Shown here piece by piece: positions 46,689-55,125 of a stretch of 64,000 nucleotides of DNA; positions within the stretch are counted from its first letter, which is position 1; the number at the start of each line of letters is the position of its first letter. This DNA comes from Croceicoccus mobilis. GTDB taxonomy: Bacteria; Pseudomonadota; Alphaproteobacteria; Sphingomonadales; Sphingomonadaceae. Under the pieces are notes generated by a model. That model did no database searches, was not told the DNA's origin, and was given only the letters and a program-made list of their open reading frames with translations. A program made the position numbers and the translations under genes. The stretch is taken from the NCBI RefSeq assembly GCF_001661965.1, contig NZ_LYWZ01000011.1, forward strand, positions 204,436-268,435. The letters are read 5' to 3'.

Positions 46689-47657
46689 TCAGCCGGCCGC
46701 TTCCGCCTCTGCCTTCGCAAAATCCAGCGTGGCAAGGAAGCGTTCCGCATCCAGCGCCGCCATGCAGCCCGTGCCAGCCGCCGTCACGGCCTGCCGATAG
46801 GTATGATCCATCACGTCACCGCAGGCGAACACGCCGGGTACGGCGGTCTTGGGCGTGCCCGCCTCGACCACCAGATAGCCGCTCTCGTCCATCTCCAGCT
46901 GTCCTTCGAACAACGAGGTCGCAGGCGCATGACCAATGGCGACGAAAGCACCCTCCGTTGCAAATTCACTGGTCTCGCCAGTCACGGTGTCCTTCAGGCG
47001 CAGGGCGTTGAGACCCTTCTCGTCGCCAAGGAATTCCTCGACCGTCTTGTTCCACAACACGCTGATCTTGGGATTGGCGAACAGGCGTTCTTCGAGGATC
47101 TTTTCCGAACGCAGTTCGTCGCGGCGGTGGATCAGGGTCACATCGTCGGAATGATTGGTGAGGTACAGCGCCTCTTCCACGGCGGTATTGCCGCCGCCGA
47201 TGACGACGACCTTCTTGCCGCGATAAAAGAACCCATCGCAGGTGGCGCAGGCCGAAACGCCCTTGCCTGAAAATTCCTGCTCACCCTCTACGCCCAGCCA
47301 CTTGGCCTGTGCGCCGGTGGCAATGACCAGCACGTCGCCGACATATTCATCGCCGCTGTCGCCCACCGCCTTGAACGGAGAGCCGCCTTTGATGTCGATG
47401 CTGGTAATCGTGTCCCACATCATGCGCGTGCCGACATGTTCGGCCTGCGCCTGCATTTCCTGCATCAGCCACGGGCCCTGCACCACGTCGCGGAAGCCGG
47501 GATAATTCTCGACATCGGTGGTAATGGTCAGCTGTCCGCCGGGCTGCAGGCCCTGCACCACGATCGGTTCCATCCCGGCGCGCGCGCCATAGATCGCGGC
47601 GGAAAGCCCGGCGGGCCCCGAACCGATGATGAGCATGCGGGTGGTGTGCGTGGTCAT
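46689..47657 (-). CDS. trxB: Thioredoxin-disulfide reductase
   Basis: TrxB transfers electrons from NADPH through FAD to thioredoxin. The 322-residue protein shows the FAD motif IGSGPAGLSAA (residues 11-21), redox-active CATC (C137, C140), the NADPH motif VIGGGNTAVEEA with HRRDELR, and GVFACGDVMDHTYRQAVTAAG. ATG 47657 (MTTHTTRMLI) is the likely start. Confidence 0.95.
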   Translation of the reverse strand: MTTHTTRMLIIGSGPAGLSAAIYGARAGMEPIVVQGLQPGGQLTITTDVENYPGFRDVVQGPWLMQEMQAQAEHVGTRMMWDTITSIDIKGGSPFKAVGDSGDEYVGDVLVIATGAQAKWLGVEGEQEFSGKGVSACATCDGFFYRGKKVVVIGGGNTAVEEALYLTNHSDDVTLIHRRDELRSEKILEERLFANPKISVLWNKTVEEFLGDEKGLNALRLKDTVTGETSEFATEGAFVAIGHAPATSLFEGQLEMDESGYLVVEAGTPKTAVPGVFACGDVMDHTYRQAVTAAGTGCMAALDAERFLATLDFAKAEAEAAG

Positions 47658-47759
47658 GAATCTGTTCCCGTTCGTAAGTCTGGGGCACGATCTAGGGGGC
47701 AAGCCGTGCAATGCAATGCCCCAATGCCCAGTCCTTGTGGACAGGGTACGGTATGGTGG

Positions 47760-48191
47760 TCAGCGAGACGCCGCCGGTACCCAGTCGGGCGCAGCCAGTT
47801 CAAACCCCTCAAAGCGGAAACCGGGCGACACGATGCAGCTTACCAGCGTCCAACCCGCTGCCGCATGGGCAGCCTGCCATTCGCCGGGTCGATAGACATG
47901 CTGGATCTGCTGCCCAGCGACGACATCGGGCCCAAGGATGACGTCGGGCACGACCGTTTCACCATCATCGCCCGACGCGATTGAGAGTGTTAGCGGCGAT
48001 CCGGCGTTGTAGATCCACATCTCCGCGGCGTCGATCCGATGCCAGTGTGAGCGTTGCCCTTCCTCAATGAGGTAGAGGATGCCGCTGGCAAGCCCGCGGC
48101 CCTCTCCTTCGCGCCATGTCTCCTTGTACCAGCCGCCTTCGGGATGGGGCTGCATGGAAAGGGCGGTGATGATGTCCTGGGCATTGCTCAT
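47760..48191 (-). CDS. Cupin, DUF985 family
   Basis: The 143-residue cupin has HPEGGWYKETWRE at its start, the metal-site motif SHWHRIDAAEMWIYNAG and a late PGFRFEGFELA. This is the DUF985/YML079W-like family, whose substrate is unknown. It lies 9 nt after the M23 peptidase gene. Confidence 0.88.
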   Translation of the reverse strand: MSNAQDIITALSMQPHPEGGWYKETWREGEGRGLASGILYLIEEGQRSHWHRIDAAEMWIYNAGSPLTLSIASGDDGETVVPDVILGPDVVAGQQIQHVYRPGEWQAAHAAAGWTLVSCIVSPGFRFEGFELAAPDWVPAASR

Positions 48192-48200
48192 GCCCTGCCC

Positions 48201-48914
48201 TTAGCGCGCCGAAGCGCCCGCCAGCAATGGATAGGGGTTGATCGGCGTGCCTTCGTACCAGTCATCGCTCTCGCTCATCGCGTTCACCGCGAAATGCAGA
48301 TGCGGGGCGGACGCATCGGCATTGCCCGACGATCCCACTGTGCCCAGCAGATCGCCGGTGGCCACGGCCTGTCCTTCGGCCAGTCCCGGAGCATAAGCCT
48401 GAAGATGGGCGTAGTAATATTCACGCGATCCATCAGGGCTGCGGACATAGATGGTCTTGCCTCCATCGTCCGACAGGAACAGCTTTTCGATCATCCCCCC
48501 GCTCGCGGCCAGCACAGGCGTTCCGGCAGGTGCCATGATGTCGATCGCATCATGGGCCCGCCCTGCTCCGCGCGCGTCGGTATAGGTGTCGGTCAGCTGC
48601 GCCGCTTCCACTCCAGCGACGGGTATCGCAAGCCGAGCGCCCGCCGCAGTGACCTGCGGCGCCAGAACCGCAGGGGCATTGGCGCTTATGTCGAGAGTGT
48701 CGCCATCTTCGTCGGAAACGCTCGCATTCGGCTTTACGGGCGTCTCGACCACATCATCCGGCCTTTGCCAAAGCCACCCCATCAAAAGCCCGCCAACGAC
48801 CAGCCAGAATAGCGAAACAAAGCCCGCAGTCACCAGCACCAGCCGCATGTCGCGCACCAGCCCGCCCTTGGCAGAGCCGCTCACAGGCTTCGTGTCTGAT
48901 GCTGCCGTGCTCAT
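48201..48914 (-). CDS. M23 family metallopeptidase (LytM domain)
   Basis: The 237-residue protein has one membrane anchor (about residues 26-48) and a C-terminal LytM/lysostaphin domain: AHDAIDIMAPAGTPV (zinc His and Asp) and HLHFAVN (catalytic and zinc His). It is likely an inner-membrane peptidoglycan endopeptidase or an activator of amidases. ATG 48914 overlaps the L,D-transpeptidase stop as ATGA. Confidence 0.9.
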   Translation of the reverse strand: MSTAASDTKPVSGSAKGGLVRDMRLVLVTAGFVSLFWLVVGGLLMGWLWQRPDDVVETPVKPNASVSDEDGDTLDISANAPAVLAPQVTAAGARLAIPVAGVEAAQLTDTYTDARGAGRAHDAIDIMAPAGTPVLAASGGMIEKLFLSDDGGKTIYVRSPDGSREYYYAHLQAYAPGLAEGQAVATGDLLGTVGSSGNADASAPHLHFAVNAMSESDDWYEGTPINPYPLLAGASAR

Positions 48915-50206
48915 TTCTGGAAATGCACCTCGGTCGACTGGTCGACCATTTCGGCAAGCCGGGCCGCATCCCAATTGGTCAGGCGCACGCAGCCATGACT
49001 CTGCGCACGGCCAATCGTCTGCGGCTCGCTGGTGCCGTGAATGCCATAATGCTCTTTGGACAGGTCGATCCAGACCACGCCGACCGGGCCATTGGGGCCG
49101 GGCGGCAGCTGCTGCTTCTCCGCCGTGTCGGGCACATCCCAGAACAGGGTGGGATCATAAGCGAATGGCGGATTATGCGCGACGCCAAGGATCTTCCAGT
49201 CCCCGATCGGCAGCGGGTCATGACTGGAGCCGGAACTTACGGTGAACGCGGCAATGATCTTGCCGTCCTCGTCATAGGCGATCAGCGTATCGTCCGACTT
49301 GTCGACCACGATGCGCGCGGCATGGGGCTGCTCGCTCCCGACGCCCAATGTGCGCAGCGTATCGCGCCAGTCGCTGGCGATGTCCTTGTTCGCATCTATG
49401 AAATCGGCGCCGATATTGGGCACGCGAATCTGCTGTCCTGCCTTGAAGTGGCTTTTCGGCCCCGGCCTCGCGTCATCGGTCGGGTTGGGATCTTCCTCTT
49501 CCGCCTCATCCGGTGCGGCGGGCTTTTCACCCTTTGCTTTCGCACCCGCCGGCTGGCCATCGGGGTTCAGCATCATCAATGTGTCGACGGTCGTGTGAAA
49601 CCTTTCGGCCAGCTTTTCATCCAGCGATTCGTACCCGAGCCGTGTCATCTCGGCCTGATCGGCGGCATCGTCGGGAATGGCTTCATACCGGCCAACCGCA
49701 AAGCTTTCGGGGATCGTCACTACGCGGGTCGCGGGGACAGCATGCGCGCCGGGCGCTGTCGCGGTAGGCTGCGGCGTATTTTCGATCTCACCATCGGCAT
49801 TCACCTGCGGCCCCTGTTCGGAAAGCGCGGTGGAGCCAAGCAGCGCGGCGCGGGTCGCATCATCCAGTTCCCCGGATTCGGTCAGCCCGTTCGCCTCCTG
49901 AAAGGCGAGCAGCGCGTTTTCGGTGCTCATGCCCATCTGCCCGTCGATCACGCCGGGGGAAAAGCCCATCCGGTCAAGGATGACCTGCGCCTGCATGACC
50001 GGGCGCTCTTCGCTGTCGGCAATGACATCGGGCGATGCGGCGGCGCTGTCGTCGCTGCGCATCTCATCGGCGTAATTGTCGTCGGCTTCCGGCTGAGGGG
50101 CTGTCTGGGTCTCCTCGGCCGGTTCTTCGCTCTGGCTGCAACCAGCCAGCACGACAGCCAGCGCGAACGGCGCGCAGAATTGAACGGCGGTACGGCGGAT
50201 CGGCAT
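48911..50206 (-). CDS. L,D-transpeptidase lipoprotein
   Basis: The 431-residue protein begins with a lipoprotein signal (lipobox LAGC, Cys23). A peptidoglycan-binding type 1 domain follows at about residues 65-115 (LDRMGFSPGVIDGQMG), then a Pro/Asp-rich linker, a LysM-like segment (LAERFHTTVDTLMMLNP) and the YkuD catalytic domain with YGIHGT and SHGCVRLTNWD (catalytic Cys). It makes 3-3 cross-links or anchors proteins to the wall. The start was chosen for the signal peptide and a GAAGGGAAAG ribosome-binding site. Confidence 0.92.
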   Translation of the reverse strand: MPIRRTAVQFCAPFALAVVLAGCSQSEEPAEETQTAPQPEADDNYADEMRSDDSAAASPDVIADSEERPVMQAQVILDRMGFSPGVIDGQMGMSTENALLAFQEANGLTESGELDDATRAALLGSTALSEQGPQVNADGEIENTPQPTATAPGAHAVPATRVVTIPESFAVGRYEAIPDDAADQAEMTRLGYESLDEKLAERFHTTVDTLMMLNPDGQPAGAKAKGEKPAAPDEAEEEDPNPTDDARPGPKSHFKAGQQIRVPNIGADFIDANKDIASDWRDTLRTLGVGSEQPHAARIVVDKSDDTLIAYDEDGKIIAAFTVSSGSSHDPLPIGDWKILGVAHNPPFAYDPTLFWDVPDTAEKQQLPPGPNGPVGVVWIDLSKEHYGIHGTSEPQTIGRAQSHGCVRLTNWDAARLAEMVDQSTEVHFQK

Positions 50207-50282
50207 TTCTTTCCCTTCGCTTCGTCTTCTTGCCCCCTGCAACGCGTAAACTGGGGGAAAGGGTCCGGCGAAGGTATCCGGA

Positions 50283-50924
50283 TCAGTCTTCGGGCGGAGG
50301 CGGCGCCTTGGCGATGGCATCGGCAAGGGCGCGGACATTGGCGCCCTCGTCCCCCTTCCACACTGCGCCCGACACGGCGATGAAATCGGCGCCTGCCGTC
50401 ACGAGCGGCGCGCAATTATCAGGCGTGATGCCGCCAATGGCGACGCAAGGTATCTCGAAGATCCGGTACCACCACTCGATCGTCTCGATCTCGGCGGTAT
50501 GCTCGGTTTCCTTGGTAGTCGAAGGGAAGAACGCGCCAAAGGCGACATAATCGGCCCCCGCCTCGCCCGCTTCCATCGCGAAATGGCGGCTATCGTGGCA
50601 GGTCACACCGATCTGCGCATCGCGCCCCAGCTGCTCACGCGCTTCCTTTACCGTGCCGTCCTTTTGACCAAGGTGCACGCCATCGGCCTTCAGGCGCTTG
50701 GCAAGCGCGATGTCGTCATTGACGATAAAGCCAACCTCGCGCTCAGCGCAGATTTTCTGCAGCGGTTCCGCCAGCGCGGCCGCCTCGTGCTGGTCCAGTC
50801 CCTTAACCCGGAACTGGAAAGCGGTGACGACATCGGGCGCGGCATCAATGGCGCGGGCCAGCCGTTCGGGGAAATCGCCCGAGACATCGAGCGGCGAGAT
50901 GAGATAGATTTGGGTCGCGTTCAT
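50283..50924 (-). CDS. thiE: Thiamine phosphate synthase
   Basis: ThiE joins the pyrimidine and thiazole halves of thiamine. The 213-residue TIM barrel shows FQFRVKGLD, DGVHLGQKDG, VAFGAFFPSTTKETEHTA and AIGGITPDN, the usual pyrophosphate and thiazole contacts. No other thi genes are near; ThiE-like TenI paralogues are a small alternative. Confidence 0.85.
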   Translation of the reverse strand: MNATQIYLISPLDVSGDFPERLARAIDAAPDVVTAFQFRVKGLDQHEAAALAEPLQKICAEREVGFIVNDDIALAKRLKADGVHLGQKDGTVKEAREQLGRDAQIGVTCHDSRHFAMEAGEAGADYVAFGAFFPSTTKETEHTAEIETIEWWYRIFEIPCVAIGGITPDNCAPLVTAGADFIAVSGAVWKGDEGANVRALADAIAKAPPPPED

Positions 50925-50965
50925 GCGCGCCGCCTTAATGCGGAGTGGAAGGAGAGAAAAGACCC

Positions 50966-51394
50966 ATGCGCAACCGCCCGTTCGCTATTTCGCTTACCAT
51001 CATGCTGCTTGCCGCCCCGTTGGGGGCCTGCGCGACCTATCCGGGCGATGCGCCCATCGTCGATGGCGGCACCCCTGCCCCCGATGGCAGTGCGGTCGCA
51101 CTGGGACAGCCGGTGTCCGCCGATACGGTTGTCCTGACCCCGATGGAGGTGATCGAGGACAGCCGCTGCGCCGCTGGAACCGAATGCGTCTGGCAGGGCC
51201 GCGTGGTGGTCACCACCCGTGTCGATGGCGCAGGCTGGCGTGAGACGGTGAACCTGATCGCCGGACAGGACCAATCGGTGCGCGGCGTGCATGTCGTGCT
51301 GTATGAAGTTGCCCCCACCAAGGGGACCGGCGAAATCTCCGCCAGCGATTATCGTTTCAAGCTCGACGCCAATGACATGAAACCGGTCATGTGA
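50966..51394 (+). CDS. Small exported lipoprotein
   Basis: A lipoprotein of 142 aa has the lipobox PLGAC (Cys22) and a beta-rich domain with a conserved-looking Cys pair (SRCAAGTECVWQGRVVV). I do not recognise a named family. ATG 50966 is preceded by AAGGAGAG; the in-frame GTG seven codons upstream would consume that site. It is divergent from thiE. Confidence 0.7.
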   Translation: MRNRPFAISLTIMLLAAPLGACATYPGDAPIVDGGTPAPDGSAVALGQPVSADTVVLTPMEVIEDSRCAAGTECVWQGRVVVTTRVDGAGWRETVNLIAGQDQSVRGVHVVLYEVAPTKGTGEISASDYRFKLDANDMKPVM

Positions 51395-51396
51395 CC

Positions 51397-51431
51397 AAAA
51401 AGGGCCGCCTCCCTTTCGGGAAACGGCCCTT
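51397..51431. terminator. Terminator between lipoprotein gene and fba
   Basis: The stem GGGCCG (51402-51407) / CGGCCC (51424-51429) with an inner CCC/GGG pair has a five-T tail on the minus strand, so it best serves the fba operon. The plus-strand tail (TTCCTC) is poor. A smaller hairpin, CTCTCG-AAAA-CGAGAG at 51450-51465, lies between it and the fba stop. Confidence 0.75.
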
Positions 51432-51477
51432 CCTCTCTCCAACCGGCGTCTCTCGAAAACGAGAGGCTGTCAGCGCA

Positions 51478-52356
51478 TCAGGCGACGCTGGCAGCGTGGA
51501 TCTGGTCGATCGCGGCCGACAGCGTGCCGTCGAATTCATCGTCGCTCTGCCCGGCGCGCAGGTCCTGCAGCAGGCCTCGGCTGAAGCTGGCGATCATGCC
51601 CTTGTTCTGGGCCAGCTTTTCGCAGGCTTCCTCGGTCTTGTAGCCACCCGACAGGGCGACGACGGCCAGCACCTTGGGGTGGGCGATCAGCTCGGCGTAC
51701 AGGTTCGCTTCGACCGGGATCGAAAGCTTGAGCATGATCTGCTCGCCCTCGGGCACGGTGGGAAGAAGCTTGAGGATCTCGTCCTTCAGGATCTTCTCGC
51801 CCTCCGCGCGGTCGGCGGCGGTGATCGTGTATTCAGGCTCCAGCATCGGGACAAGGCCGTGCGAAAGCACCTGCATGCCCACTTCGAACTGCTGCTTCAC
51901 GATGGCGGCGATGCCCTCGGGGTTGGCCGAGTTGATGACCGAACGCTCCTTGGTGCCGAAAACGCCAAGCCCCTTGGCGCGGGTCAGCAATTCGTCAAGC
52001 GTGGGCATCGGCTTCATCATCTGCACGCCATTGGCCTCGTCCTCGAGACCCTTGTCGATCTTGATGAAGGGCACGATGCCGCGATCGATCAGCGCCTGCG
52101 GCGTGGTCTTGCCCTCGACCATGCCGTCCATGGTCTTTTCGAACAGGATCGCGCCGATGACCTTGCCCTTGGAAAAGCAGGGCGAGGTGATGATGCGGCT
52201 GCGCATCTCGTGGATCTTGCCGAACATCTCATCATCGCCCGACCATTCATGGTCTTCAACGCCATAGCCGCGCAGCGCCTTCGGCGTCGAACCGCCCGAC
52301 TGGTCGAGTGCGGCGATGAAGCCCTGACCTTCAGCGATCTGCTTCTTCATATCCAT
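51478..52356 (-). CDS. Class I fructose-bisphosphate aldolase
   Basis: The 292-residue Schiff-base aldolase interconverts fructose-1,6-bisphosphate with the triose phosphates. It shows ALDQSGGSTPKAL, the catalytic region PMLEPEYTI and the Schiff-base Lys in IMLKLSIPVE, with SGGYKTEEA. It is the last gene of the tkt-gap-MOSC-pgk-fba unit, 40 nt after pgk. Confidence 0.93.
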   Translation of the reverse strand: MDMKKQIAEGQGFIAALDQSGGSTPKALRGYGVEDHEWSGDDEMFGKIHEMRSRIITSPCFSKGKVIGAILFEKTMDGMVEGKTTPQALIDRGIVPFIKIDKGLEDEANGVQMMKPMPTLDELLTRAKGLGVFGTKERSVINSANPEGIAAIVKQQFEVGMQVLSHGLVPMLEPEYTITAADRAEGEKILKDEILKLLPTVPEGEQIMLKLSIPVEANLYAELIAHPKVLAVVALSGGYKTEEACEKLAQNKGMIASFSRGLLQDLRAGQSDDEFDGTLSAAIDQIHAASVA

Positions 52357-52396
52357 TGTTCAAGCGTTCCCTCTGTTTGAAATTGATGTGCTGCTG

Positions 52397-53593
52397 TCAG
52401 GCGCCAAGCGCCGCGACGCCCGGCAGTTCCTTGCCTTCCATCCATTCGAGGAAGGCGCCGCCAGCAGTTGAAATATAAGAGAATTGTTCCGCAACACCTG
52501 CGTGATTAAGCGCAGCGACCGTATCCCCGCCACCGGCGACCGAGACCAGCGAGCCCTCGGTCGTGAGCGCCGCGGCAGTACGCGCGAGCTTCACCGTCGC
52601 CTCGTCGAAGGGCTCGGTCTCGAACGCGCCCATCGGGCCGTTCCACACCAGCGTCTTGCAGGTCTTCAAAACATCGCCCAGCGCCTCGACCGCAAGCGGG
52701 CCGACGTCGAGGATCATCTCGTCCCCGGCGACCTCATGCACATTGCAGGTGCGCAGGGATGCGGGATTTGCGGCGAACTCCTTCGACACCACCACATCAT
52801 AAGGCAGGTGCACCGTACAGCCCGAAGCATCGGCGGCTTCCATGATCTTCTCGACAGTGCCGGTCAGCTCATGCTCGCACAGCGACTTGCCCACATCGAC
52901 CCCGCGCGCGGCAAGGAAGGTGTTGGCCATGCCGCCGCCGATAATCAGGTGATCGACCTGCCCGACCAGATGCTCGAGCACCGCAAGCTTCGATGAGACC
53001 TTCGCCCCGCCGACAACGGCTGCCACCGGCTTCTCCGGCGTGCCCAGCGCCTTGTCCAGCGCCTCAAGCTCCTTTTGCATCGAACGACCGGCGTATGACG
53101 GCAGCAGATGGGTCAGCCCCTCCGTGCTGGCATGGGCGCGGTGTGCGGCGGAGAAAGCGTCATTCACATAGAAATCGCCGTTCGCGGCAATCGCCTTGGC
53201 GAAATCGGCGTCATTCGCTTCCTCACCCGGCCAGAAGCGCGTGTTTTCTAGGATCGCGATATCGCCGTCGCCCATGATGCCGACCGACTGCGCGACAATG
53301 TCGCCCGCAACCTCGGGCACGAACATTATCTCGCGGCCCAGCACGTCCTGCACGGCATCGACGACCATCGACAGGCTCATCGTTGAATTGCGTGCGCCCT
53401 TGGGGCGGCCAAAATGGGCGAGCAGCAGGACCTTCGCCCCGGCATCGGCCAGTTCGAGGATAGTGGGCGCCGAGGCATTGATGCGCGTCTTGTCGGTCAC
53501 CTGACCGCCGTTCATCGGCAGGTTCAGGTCAACGCGCACCAGCGCAACCTTGCCCTTGATATTATCAAGATCATCCAGTGTCTTGAAGCTCAT
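52397..53593 (-). CDS. pgk: Phosphoglycerate kinase
   Basis: PGK transfers phosphate between 1,3-bisphosphoglycerate and ADP. The 398-residue protein shows [37 protein letters not shown] and the C-terminal nucleotide loop [12 protein letters not shown]. The ATG overlaps the MOSC stop as ATGA. Confidence 0.97.
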   Translation of the reverse strand: MSFKTLDDLDNIKGKVALVRVDLNLPMNGGQVTDKTRINASAPTILELADAGAKVLLLAHFGRPKGARNSTMSLSMVVDAVQDVLGREIMFVPEVAGDIVAQSVGIMGDGDIAILENTRFWPGEEANDADFAKAIAANGDFYVNDAFSAAHRAHASTEGLTHLLPSYAGRSMQKELEALDKALGTPEKPVAAVVGGAKVSSKLAVLEHLVGQVDHLIIGGGMANTFLAARGVDVGKSLCEHELTGTVEKIMEAADASGCTVHLPYDVVVSKEFAANPASLRTCNVHEVAGDEMILDVGPLAVEALGDVLKTCKTLVWNGPMGAFETEPFDEATVKLARTAAALTTEGSLVSVAGGGDTVAALNHAGVAEQFSYISTAGGAFLEWMEGKELPGVAALGA

Positions 53594-54060
53594 TCCTCGA
53601 TCCTCACTTCATCGCCCAGCTTGATCGTGCCGTCCGTCAGCACGCGTCCCAGCACCCCGCCACGCCATTCGGGCGTGAGGGCGGCCTTCAGGCCCGGGCG
53701 GATTTCTTCCATGCGGCTGCAGGGGTCGCATTCCTGCACCACTTCTATGACAAGATTATCGCCGATCATGATGCGCGCGCCGTCGCGGCGCGGCAAGGTG
53801 ACCCCGCTGACGAGCAGGTTTGCCCGGCGGTGCCACCATTCCAGTGTTTCGGGGGTTTCGCCGATCTCCGCCATGGCGGCGGCCCAGTCCTCGGCCGCGA
53901 TCAGGGAGACCTGGCGTTTGCGCGGCCCGTCGGGTTTCAACGCGCCGCGATAGTCACCGTGCACGCCCTCGCGCACGGTGACATCGACTTCATCGACAGT
54001 AGAGATGGGGCCACGCGGACGATCGTGCCGCGCAATTCCGGCCAATCGTCCGCTTGTCAT
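53590..54060 (-). CDS. MOSC domain protein
   Basis: The 156-residue protein carries a MOSC domain, the sulfur-carrier beta-barrel also found in molybdenum-cofactor sulfurases and YiiM-type proteins. The conserved Cys lies in [18 protein letters not shown], with RRANLLVSG and [10 protein letters not shown] around it. ATG 54060 (MTSGRL) is chosen over an ATG six codons upstream. It sits between gap (21 nt) and pgk (ATGA overlap), an odd partner for glycolytic enzymes. Confidence 0.85.
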   Translation of the reverse strand: MTSGRLAGIARHDRPRGPISTVDEVDVTVREGVHGDYRGALKPDGPRKRQVSLIAAEDWAAAMAEIGETPETLEWWHRRANLLVSGVTLPRRDGARIMIGDNLVIEVVQECDPCSRMEEIRPGLKAALTPEWRGGVLGRVLTDGTIKLGDEVRIEE

Positions 54061-54081
54061 GCCCTCTATCTCCCGCACTCC

Positions 54082-55089
54082 TTAAAGGAAGCTCGCCATC
54101 ACTCCGGCGGTGTCGATCATGCGGTTGGAGAAGCCCCACTCGTTGTCGTACCAGCTGACGACACGGCCAAGCTTGCCTTCCATGACCGACGTTTCGAGGC
54201 TGTCGACCGTCGACGAAGCGGGGTAGTGGTTGAAGTCCGAGGAGACCAGCGGCTCGTCCGTATAGGCAAGAACACCCTTCATCGGACCATCGGCGGCAGC
54301 TTTCAGCGCCTCGTTAATGGCTTCCTTGGTCACGTCCTTCTTGGGGACGAACACAAGATCGACCAGCGAAACATTCGGGGTCGGCACGCGAACCGACGAA
54401 CCGTCCAGCTTGCCGTTCAGCTCAGGCAGCACGAGGCCGACCGCGCGGGCAGCGCCGGTGGTGGTCGGAATCATGTTGGTCGCACCGGCGCGGGCGCGGC
54501 GCATGTCCTTGTGCATCTGGTCCAGCATGCGCTGGTCGTTGGTGTAGCTGTGGATCGTGGTCATGAAACCGCGCTCGATGCCAAAGGTGTCGTTGAGGAC
54601 CTTGGCAACCGGGGCGAGGCAGTTGGTGGTACACGATGCGTTCGAAACGACGATGTCGTCCGCGCTCAGCACGTCCTGGTTCACGCCGAACACCACGGTC
54701 TGGTCAACGCCCGACGCAGGTGCGGAAATCAGCACGCGCTTGGCGCCAGCGGTCAGGTGCGGGCTGGCCGCTTCCTTCGACTGGAAGAAGCCGGTGCATT
54801 CCAGCACGATGTCGATGCCCATGTCGGCATGCGGCAGGTCGCCGGGGTTACGCTCTGCGGTGACGGCGATCTTCTTGCCGTTCACCGTCATGCTGCTGCC
54901 ATCGGATTCCACGGTGCCGGGGAAACGCCCGTGCGAGGAATCGTAGGCAAACAGCAAAGCGTTCGACTTGGCATCGGCCAGGTCGTTGATGGCGACCAGC
55001 TCCAGATCGTGGTCATCACGCTCAAGCAGCGCGCGGGCGACAAGCCGCCCGATACGTCCGAAACCGTTGATCGCAACCTTGGTCGCCAT
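54082..55089 (-). CDS. gap: Glyceraldehyde-3-phosphate dehydrogenase
   Basis: GAPDH (335 aa) has the NAD motif [14 protein letters not shown], the catalytic Cys in [13 protein letters not shown], and [22 protein letters not shown]. Asp-containing AINDL favours NAD over NADP. It lies 36 nt after tkt in the same orientation. Confidence 0.97.
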   Translation of the reverse strand: MATKVAINGFGRIGRLVARALLERDDHDLELVAINDLADAKSNALLFAYDSSHGRFPGTVESDGSSMTVNGKKIAVTAERNPGDLPHADMGIDIVLECTGFFQSKEAASPHLTAGAKRVLISAPASGVDQTVVFGVNQDVLSADDIVVSNASCTTNCLAPVAKVLNDTFGIERGFMTTIHSYTNDQRMLDQMHKDMRRARAGATNMIPTTTGAARAVGLVLPELNGKLDGSSVRVPTPNVSLVDLVFVPKKDVTKEAINEALKAAADGPMKGVLAYTDEPLVSSDFNHYPASSTVDSLETSVMEGKLGRVVSWYDNEWGFSNRMIDTAGVMASFL

Positions 55090-55125
55090 GAATTCGCTCC
55101 TGCTTCTATTGTGCGCCAGCCCGGA

